This document shows positions 58,545-64,000 of a stretch of DNA of 64,000 nt, piece by piece. Source of the stretch: an uncultured Peptoniphilaceae bacterium (GTDB lineage Bacteria; Bacillota; Clostridia; Tissierellales; Peptoniphilaceae); contig CALTTP010000002.1 of the NCBI GenBank assembly GCA_943912255.1, forward strand, positions 1 through 64,000, read 5' to 3'. The position numbers were made by a program, and so were the translations under genes. The notes below the pieces were generated by a model. That model saw only the letters and a list, made by a program, of their open reading frames with translations, did no database searches and had not been told where the DNA came from. Every line of letters begins with the position of its first letter. The stretch's first letter is position 1.

Positions 58545-60770
58545 TTGGCAAGAAGAAAAAGTAAAAATAAATTTACATTATCAAAAATCTCCTTAAGACA
58601 GGTTTTAGTTTTAATATCCATATTATTAATAATTTCATATATTTTTCTCATTGGAAGAAATACAGGAATATTAGGAGAAAAAATAAAGAAATTTTATTTT
58701 AATCTCTTCGGAATAGGATCATTTATTATTATTCCTTTAGTTTTCACCCAAATAATATTAAGCCTCTTAAATAGAGGAACTAAGAGGGTTCATATTTCCT
58801 ATATTTTAATCTATCTTTTATTCATCCTGGGATTATGTATTTTTGACTTAAATGTGAATATTGGAGATACCTTTAAGTTAAGAAGATTGAATTCTCTTAT
58901 TTTAGCAAAAAATGGGCAAGGTGCTGGAATCATTGGAGCTTTTCTATGCTATATATTTCTTAAGAGTATTGGAAAATTAGGACTTTACTTTATTACGATT
59001 TTATCTATTTTCTTTTCAGGCGTATATTTGTTAAATGTTGATTTACGTGATTTATATGAAGATATAAAAATTTTATTGAAGAAGATTTCCAATAGCATAT
59101 CTCAGCTTTTACTAAAATTCAAAGATAATATCAATTCTAAGTCTACAGAAAAGAAGAAGGTAATAAAAAGTAATTCTACTCCCATTGATAAAGAGGAAAT
59201 TGAAAAGGAAGAAATTGTATTTAACGATTATGACGCAGATAAGAGCAATACAAATGATGAGTCTTCAATTTCTAATAGTATGGACTTTGATGATGAAACT
59301 GAACAATTATCCATTGAAAATGAAATAATGAATCAAGCTAAACCGTCAAGTTTATACAAATTTCCACCTATGGAACTTTTAAAAGATCCAATTAAAACAT
59401 CTGGGGATTCCAAGGACATTCTCATTGAAAAAGCAAATAAAATAGAAGATACTCTTGAAAGTTTTGGAATTCAATGTACTGTGGTATCTATAAATAAGGG
59501 ACCTACAGTTACTTGTTTTGAGTTAGATCCTCAGCCTGGTGTAAAGGTTAGTAAAATTGTAAACTTGGCAGATGATTTAGCGTTAGCTTTAGCATCACCT
59601 GATATAAGAATAGAAGCACCTATTCCTGGAAAATCATTAGTGGGAATAGAGGTTCCTAACTTAAATAAAGAAAGTGTATTCTTTAAAGAAATAATTGATA
59701 CCGATGAATTTGAGAATTTAGATAGTCTTTTACCTTTAGGTTTAGGAAAAGATATTCAAGGAAGAACCATAGTTTCATCTATTGAAAAAATGCCTCACTT
59801 ACTTATTGCTGGTGCGACTGGTTCTGGTAAATCGGTTTGTATTAACACCATTATCCTGAGCATTTTATATAAATCTAATCCTGAGGATGTCAAACTAATA
59901 TTAATTGACCCTAAGGTGGTAGAATTAAGTATATATAACGGAATTCCTCATTTGGCAATTCCCGTTGTAACTAATCCAAAGAAAGCCAGTTTTGCTTTAA
60001 ATTGGGCAGTAACAGAGATGGAAAGAAGATATAAGATTTTTTCTGATAATTATGTTAGAGATATTAAGGCCTATAATAAAAAAAATTCTAATGGAGAATT
60101 AGAAAAATTGCCTTATATGGTGATAATTATAGATGAGTTGTCAGATTTGATGATGGTTGCTGCAGGAGAAGTTGAAGACGCTATTACTAGGCTTGCACAA
60201 ATGGCTAGAGCATGTGGTATTCATCTTATTATAGCAACTCAAAGACCTTCTGTGGATGTAATAACAGGTACTATAAAAGCCAATATCCCATCTAGAATAT
60301 CTTTTGCCGTTTCCTCACAAATTGATTCTAGGACCATATTGGATATGTCTGGTGCAGAAAAACTACTTGGGAGGGGAGATATGTTATTTTTACCTTCTGG
60401 TAAATCTAAACCAGTGCGTATTCAGGGGGCCTTTATATCGGATAAGGAAGTTGAAAATATAGTTTCATACTTAAAAAATAAAAATGAATCTGACTATGAT
60501 GATGAGATAATTGAAAATATTGAAAAAACCCAAGAAAATGCCAGCAATTTATCTGGAACAGATGAATTATTTAACGAAGCTGTTAAAATAGTAATAGAAG
60601 AAGATTCCGCATCTATTTCTATGCTTCAAAGAAGAATGAAGATAGGATATGCAAGAGCGGGAAGAATTATAGATGAAATGGCAGAAATGGGTATAATTAG
60701 TGGGTACGAGGGAAGTAAACCTCGTAAGGTTTTAGTAGATAAAAATTTTTTAGAGGAACTTGATGTATAA
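58545..60770 (+). CDS. ftsK: DNA translocase FtsK/SpoIIIE
   Basis: Septal DNA pump that clears chromosomes from the division site. The 741-residue protein has four N-terminal membrane helices (about 15-170), an acidic linker (about 190-260), the alpha/beta motor with Walker A GATGSGKS near residues 425-432, IIIDELSDLMM (Walker B) and ATQRPSVDVITGTIKANIPSRISF, and a C-terminal gamma winged helix (DSASISMLQRRMKIGYARAGRIIDEM) that reads orienting DNA sites. The start is TTG with CTGGAGG six bases upstream. It overlaps pgsA by one base. Confidence 0.96.
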   Translation: MARRKSKNKFTLSKISLRQVLVLISILLIISYIFLIGRNTGILGEKIKKFYFNLFGIGSFIIIPLVFTQIILSLLNRGTKRVHISYILIYLLFILGLCIFDLNVNIGDTFKLRRLNSLILAKNGQGAGIIGAFLCYIFLKSIGKLGLYFITILSIFFSGVYLLNVDLRDLYEDIKILLKKISNSISQLLLKFKDNINSKSTEKKKVIKSNSTPIDKEEIEKEEIVFNDYDADKSNTNDESSISNSMDFDDETEQLSIENEIMNQAKPSSLYKFPPMELLKDPIKTSGDSKDILIEKANKIEDTLESFGIQCTVVSINKGPTVTCFELDPQPGVKVSKIVNLADDLALALASPDIRIEAPIPGKSLVGIEVPNLNKESVFFKEIIDTDEFENLDSLLPLGLGKDIQGRTIVSSIEKMPHLLIAGATGSGKSVCINTIILSILYKSNPEDVKLILIDPKVVELSIYNGIPHLAIPVVTNPKKASFALNWAVTEMERRYKIFSDNYVRDIKAYNKKNSNGELEKLPYMVIIIDELSDLMMVAAGEVEDAITRLAQMARACGIHLIIATQRPSVDVITGTIKANIPSRISFAVSSQIDSRTILDMSGAEKLLGRGDMLFLPSGKSKPVRIQGAFISDKEVENIVSYLKNKNESDYDDEIIENIEKTQENASNLSGTDELFNEAVKIVIEEDSASISMLQRRMKIGYARAGRIIDEMAEMGIISGYEGSKPRKVLVDKNFLEELDV

Positions 60771-61309
60771 TGAATATAGCAAATAAATTGACGACGCTTC
60801 GACTATTTTTAATACCTGTATTTATAGGTGCAGCAACGTATTTTACAATAGAAAATCCTATACCGGGAATAATTTTTTTAGTCGCGGCTATTACTGATTT
60901 TTTTGATGGATATTTAGCCAGAAGCAGAAATCTTATTACTACTTTTGGTAAATTTATAGATCCTTTAGCAGATAAAATGCTAGTTGCAGCAGCTTTAATC
61001 ATCTTTGTAGAACAAGGCATCTTTCCCGCTTGGACTGTTTGCATTGTCATAGCAAGGGAATTTTTAATAACGGGCTTTAGAATTATCGCTGCCTCTGAAG
61101 GTATTACAATAGCAGCTAGTAAATGGGGAAAATCAAAAACTGTATCACAGTTTATTGCAATAGTCCTAGTTCTATTTAGTACTCTATTGGATTTTATACC
61201 TTGGGGTCTAATAAATGGAATATATTATATCTCTGTTTTGTTAACAGTGATTTCTGGATTCGATTATATTGCAAAGAATGTAGAAGTTTTAGACTTAGAA
61301 AATATATAA
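60770..61309 (+). CDS. pgsA: CDP-diacylglycerol-glycerol-3-phosphate 3-phosphatidyltransferase
   Basis: Makes phosphatidylglycerol phosphate from CDP-DAG (CdsA product). The 179-residue membrane protein has the CDP-alcohol phosphotransferase signature D-x2-D-G-x2-A-R-x8-G-x3-D-x3-D, read as DFFDGYLARSRNLITTFGKFIDPLADK's core near residues 43-69, and four to five hydrophobic helices. The ATG overlaps the ftsK stop. It precedes recA, a common Firmicutes order (ftsK...pgsA-cinA-recA); cinA is missing here. Confidence 0.95.
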   Translation: MNIANKLTTLRLFLIPVFIGAATYFTIENPIPGIIFLVAAITDFFDGYLARSRNLITTFGKFIDPLADKMLVAAALIIFVEQGIFPAWTVCIVIAREFLITGFRIIAASEGITIAASKWGKSKTVSQFIAIVLVLFSTLLDFIPWGLINGIYYISVLLTVISGFDYIAKNVEVLDLENI

Positions 61310-61319
61310 GGAGTATGTA

Positions 61320-62378
61320 ATGGCTGTTAATTTTACAAATGACAAAAACAAAAATGAATCCATTCAAAATGCTTTTAAAAACATTGAAAAGCAATTTGGC
61401 AAAGGTGCTGTTATGCTTCTAGGAGAAACTCCTAAACAAAACATTGAAGCTATCTCTACTGGCGCTATTAATCTGGACGTAGCTTTGGGAATTGGTGGTA
61501 TTCCTAAGGGTAGGATTATTGAAATCTATGGACCAGAATCTTCAGGTAAGACAACTTTAGCATTGCATATAATTGCAGAAGCTCAAAAACAAGGTGGGGT
61601 AGCGGCATTTATAGACGCAGAACATGCCCTTGATGCAGTTTATGCGAGAAATTTAGGTGTTAATATCGATGAGCTAATAGTTTCTCAGCCGGATACGGGA
61701 GAGCAGGGCTTAGAGATTGCAGAATCTCTTGTAAGAAGTAGTGCTATAGATGTTGTAGTAATTGACTCTGTTGCTGCCTTGGTTCCTAGAGCTGAAATTG
61801 ATGGTGATATGGGAGATTCTCATGTAGGATTACAAGCTAGACTTATGTCTCAAGCCCTTAGAAAACTAGCAGGAGTAATTTCAAAAAGCAATACATCTGT
61901 TGTATTTATAAACCAATTGAGAGAAAAAGTTGGTATAATGTTTGGCAATCCTGAAACCACCACTGGTGGAAGGGCTTTGAAATTCTATTCTTCAGTAAGA
62001 ATGGAAGTTAGAAGATCTGAAGCTATTAAACAAGGTGATAATATAGTAGGAAATAGAACTAAAGTAAAAGTTGTAAAAAACAAGGTAGCTCCGCCATTTA
62101 AACAAGTAGAATTCGATATTATGTATGGTAAAGGAATTTCTAAGACTGGAGCCATACTGGATATGGCGGCTGATGTGAATATAATCAATAAGGCTGGGGC
62201 TTGGTATTCCTATGGGGATGAAAGACTTGGTCAAGGTAGAGAAAGAGCAAAGGAATTTTTAGAAGAAAATCCTGAAATTCTTTCTGAAATCTCTGAAAAA
62301 GTCTATAGCCATTTTAATATATCTGGTCATGAAATAGAAGAAGCTACTTTAGACTTTAGTAATACTGAAGATAAATAA
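61320..62378 (+). CDS. recA: Recombinase RecA
   Basis: Strand-exchange protein and SOS co-protease. The 352-residue protein has Walker A GPESSGKTTLALH near residues 70-82, IDAEHALD, VVIDSVAALVPRAEIDGDMGDSHVGLQARLMSQALRKL, FINQLREKVGIMFGNPETTTGG and the C-terminal domain. GGAG precedes the ATG. The LexA (SOS box) motif is not evident in the short 10-base gap after pgsA, so SOS control would act further upstream. Confidence 0.98.
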   Translation: MAVNFTNDKNKNESIQNAFKNIEKQFGKGAVMLLGETPKQNIEAISTGAINLDVALGIGGIPKGRIIEIYGPESSGKTTLALHIIAEAQKQGGVAAFIDAEHALDAVYARNLGVNIDELIVSQPDTGEQGLEIAESLVRSSAIDVVVIDSVAALVPRAEIDGDMGDSHVGLQARLMSQALRKLAGVISKSNTSVVFINQLREKVGIMFGNPETTTGGRALKFYSSVRMEVRRSEAIKQGDNIVGNRTKVKVVKNKVAPPFKQVEFDIMYGKGISKTGAILDMAADVNIINKAGAWYSYGDERLGQGRERAKEFLEENPEILSEISEKVYSHFNISGHEIEEATLDFSNTEDK

Positions 62379-62419
62379 TTTTAATCAGACATTTAACTTT
62401 TGTCTTATTATTTTAACTT

Positions 62420-62445
62420 AAACCTCCTCTATAGGAGGTTTTCTT
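62420..62445 (+). terminator. Terminator-like hairpin after recA
   Basis: AACCTCCT (62421-62428) pairs with AGGAGGTT (62433-62440), extended by one A-T pair, four-base loop, then TTTCTT. Confidence 0.75.
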
Positions 62446-62457
62446 GTAGGTGAAAGA

Positions 62458-63417
62458 ATGAAATTTTTATTTTTTACAGATACTCATATACGGGCTTCTA
62501 ATCCTGTTTCCAGAAAAGATGATTATATAGAATCCTTAAAACTAAAATTTAATGAAGTTGGCGAAATAGTAGACAGTTATAAAGTTGATTATATCTTACA
62601 TGGAGGAGACCTTTTTGATAGGCCTGATGTACCCGTTCGAATTGTAGGAGATTTTGCCAATATAATAAAAGCATATAATAGACCCTTTTATATAATATCC
62701 GGTAATCACGATATATATGGGCATAATCCTAAAACAGTGGAACGTTCTATGCTTGGATTGCTAAATCAAATAGGGTTTGTAAATTTAATCGATTTTAATA
62801 ATCCGATTATACTTGAAGATAAGGAGATTAAAGTTCAAATTTCTGGAATTCCCTATATCTATGATATTGACTCCCAGTTTAAAAAATATTACTTTCCAAA
62901 AAGACTGGATAATGTAGATTATCATATTGTGATGATTCATAGTTTTCTTATTGATAAGCCATTTATTGACTCTATTAGTCATACCTTAATAGATGAAGTT
63001 AAAAATATTGATGGAGATATTATACTTTCAGGGCATTATCATACAGGTTTTGGAGTTAAATATTTTAATGACAGATACTTTATTAACCCTGGAAGCCTGG
63101 CAAGGACAAATAATTCAATTACAGAAGTAAAAAGAATACCTGAAATTATATTAATAGATATAAATAAGGACAATATATCCGTGGAAGAAGTTAAACTTAA
63201 ATCTGCCAAAGAAGGAAAAGAAATCTTTAATAAAAACGAAGATTATTCTAAAATAAGAAACGAGCAAATTGAAAATTTCAAACAACTCATTCGTACAAGC
63301 AGTAATTTAGAAAATTATAATACTCTAGAGATCCTCAATGAAATCTCAAAAAAACAAAACTTTCCTAAGAGGATACTGGAAGACGCCATTAGAAGGTTAG
63401 GTGAAGTTGATGGATAA
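62458..63417 (+). CDS. SbcD/Mre11-like metallophosphoesterase
   Basis: Predicted DNA nuclease subunit. The 319-residue protein has the calcineurin-like metal motifs FTDTHIRASNP (Asp8, His10), LHGGDLFDRPD (near 48-57), SGNHDIYG (near 81-88), MIHSFL and LSGHYHTGFG, then a helical C-terminal part (about 250-319). This order matches SbcD/Mre11 nucleases. The next gene encodes a Rad50-type ATPase and overlaps it by eight bases, which supports an SbcCD-like pair. It is shorter than E. coli SbcD (400 residues) and may belong to a phage-like subfamily. AGGTG precedes the ATG. Confidence 0.88.
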   Translation: MKFLFFTDTHIRASNPVSRKDDYIESLKLKFNEVGEIVDSYKVDYILHGGDLFDRPDVPVRIVGDFANIIKAYNRPFYIISGNHDIYGHNPKTVERSMLGLLNQIGFVNLIDFNNPIILEDKEIKVQISGIPYIYDIDSQFKKYYFPKRLDNVDYHIVMIHSFLIDKPFIDSISHTLIDEVKNIDGDIILSGHYHTGFGVKYFNDRYFINPGSLARTNNSITEVKRIPEIILIDINKDNISVEEVKLKSAKEGKEIFNKNEDYSKIRNEQIENFKQLIRTSSNLENYNTLEILNEISKKQNFPKRILEDAIRRLGEVDG

Positions 63418-64000
63418 GGAACTTTTTATAAAAAATATAACAATTGAGAATTTTCAGTCCCATAGCTACACAAGCCTAGACTTGGATAAAAATGTAAATG
63501 TTATAATTGGGCCTTCAGATAGTGGTAAGACTGCGGTTATTAGAGCTTTGAAATGGGTGTTTTTCAATGAGCCCTCGGGAACTGATATTATAAAAAAAGG
63601 TGAATCAGAAGCTAAAGTAACAGTTAATTTAAGTAATGACTTTACAATTGTGAGGGGTAGAGGTAAATCAAAGAATTACTATGAAATTATTAGTCCTAAT
63701 GGTGATTTAGAAAGATATGAAGGGTTTGGAGTAAATGTTCCTGAAGAGGTATTAGAAATTTCTGGAATAGATAAAATTGACCTTGGAAATAATAATAAGC
63801 TTTCACTTAATTTAGCAGAGCAATTAGAAAGTCCTTTTCTAATTACAGATTCGCCATCAGTGAAAGCAAATGCCGTAGGAAAGCTAGCAGGCGTGGATAA
63901 GATAGACAAAGCATTAAATAAACTATCTAAAGATATTTATGAAGTAAACTTTGAGAAGAGATCTTTAGAAAAGGAATTAGATAACCAAAAAAAGCTTCTT
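63410..64000 (+). CDS. Rad50/SbcC-like AAA ATPase, N-terminal part (cut by window end)
   Basis: Open from ATG 63410 to the last base, 197 codons with no stop. The N-terminus is ATPase head-like: IKNITIENFQSHSYTSLDLDKNVNVIIGPSDSGKTAVIRAL, with Walker A GPSDSGKT near residues 30-37. After a beta-rich section (SEAKVTVNLSNDFTIVRGRG) comes a region starting a coiled coil at about residue 165 (INKLSKDIYEVNFEKRSLEKELDNQKKLL-like). This fits the SMC/Rad50 layout, with the C-terminal head and hinge beyond the window. It overlaps the SbcD-like gene by eight bases. Confidence 0.85.
   Translation, partial: MDKELFIKNITIENFQSHSYTSLDLDKNVNVIIGPSDSGKTAVIRALKWVFFNEPSGTDIIKKGESEAKVTVNLSNDFTIVRGRGKSKNYYEIISPNGDLERYEGFGVNVPEEVLEISGIDKIDLGNNNKLSLNLAEQLESPFLITDSPSVKANAVGKLAGVDKIDKALNKLSKDIYEVNFEKRSLEKELDNQKKLL

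Noticed and set aside
60697..61050. 117-codon minus-strand open frame over ftsK/pgsA
   Set aside because: Lies over the coding parts of two well-supported genes with no upstream signals.
1..64000. CRISPR arrays, tRNA or rRNA genes, insertion sequences, prophage
   Set aside because: No regularly spaced repeats, cloverleaf-like sequences, transposase motifs or phage structural genes were seen. The WalR half sites (11-bp period) and the 67-bp duplication are the only short tandem repeats of note outside coding sequence.

Overview
The window is a compact, AT-rich stretch of a low-GC Gram-positive anaerobe. The PolC-type replicase, the WalR-, HrcA/CIRCE- and S15-type regulatory sites, the SelD selenoprotein and Firmicutes-style gene order (pyrH-frr-uppS-cdsA, phoH-ybeY-dgkA-era-recO, hrcA-grpE-dnaK-dnaJ-prmA-rsmE, rimP-nusA-ylxR-infB-rbfA-truB-ribF-rpsO-pnp) fit a Clostridia/Tissierellia-type bacterium. 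A Peptoniphilaceae-like host is a guess from gene content, not a measured placement. No sporulation genes are seen where spore formers often keep them (gpr and spoIIP near rpsT/lepA). No rRNA, tRNA, CRISPR, prophage or insertion sequence was found.

Layout. 1-9.4 kb: end of an unknown membrane protein, then pyrH-frr-uppS-cdsA-rseP-ispG-polC, with dxr missing from its usual place. 9.4-16.9 kb: phoH-ybeY-(dgkA/PAP2 fusion)-era-recO-(truncated orphan GlyRS-beta-like gene)-ppsR-L,D-transpeptidase, almost all overlapping or a few bases apart. 17-22 kb: an NlpC/P60 cell-wall hydrolase behind three WalR-type half sites, comEA, selD with an in-frame UGA (selenocysteine), an orphan response regulator with a degenerate receiver, and a cyclophilin. 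22.2-25.4 kb: rodA on the minus strand diverging from nfo-nth-trmL. 25.7-30 kb: glycolytic cluster gap-pgk-tpiA-eno (no gpmI). 30.2-33.9 kb: comEC-holA converging on rpsT. 34-45.4 kb: lepA-hemW, then hrcA-grpE-dnaK behind a CIRCE element, then dnaJ-prmA-rsmE-mtaB-hinT behind its own structured leader. 45.5-48.1 kb: rpsU, a 67-bp tandem duplication, and nfeD-floA plus a small membrane protein. 48.2-58.0 kb: rimP-nusA-ylxR-infB-rbfA-nrnA-truB-ribF, then rpsO with an S15-type leader, and pnp. 58-64 kb: dut, ftsK/spoIIIE, pgsA, recA, an SbcD-like nuclease and the start of a Rad50-like ATPase cut by the window end.

Nearly everything is core information processing, envelope synthesis and repair. 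The parts that stand out are the orphan, catalytically degraded GlyRS-beta-like gene in the normal glyQS locus, the UGA-containing selD with a candidate SECIS hairpin, the WalR-box promoter, the two-hairpin dnaJ leader, the 67-bp duplication of a translation-initiation region, a candidate 45-codon membrane ORF touching the lepA start, the atypical response regulator, and a PolC whose PHP metal motifs are damaged. I see no clearly new multi-gene system; the GlyRS-beta-like gene is the best single candidate for an undescribed function.

Start codons were re-chosen by eye wherever a better Shine-Dalgarno spacing or family N-terminus called for it. Functions rest on motif and gene-order recognition, not on database searches.
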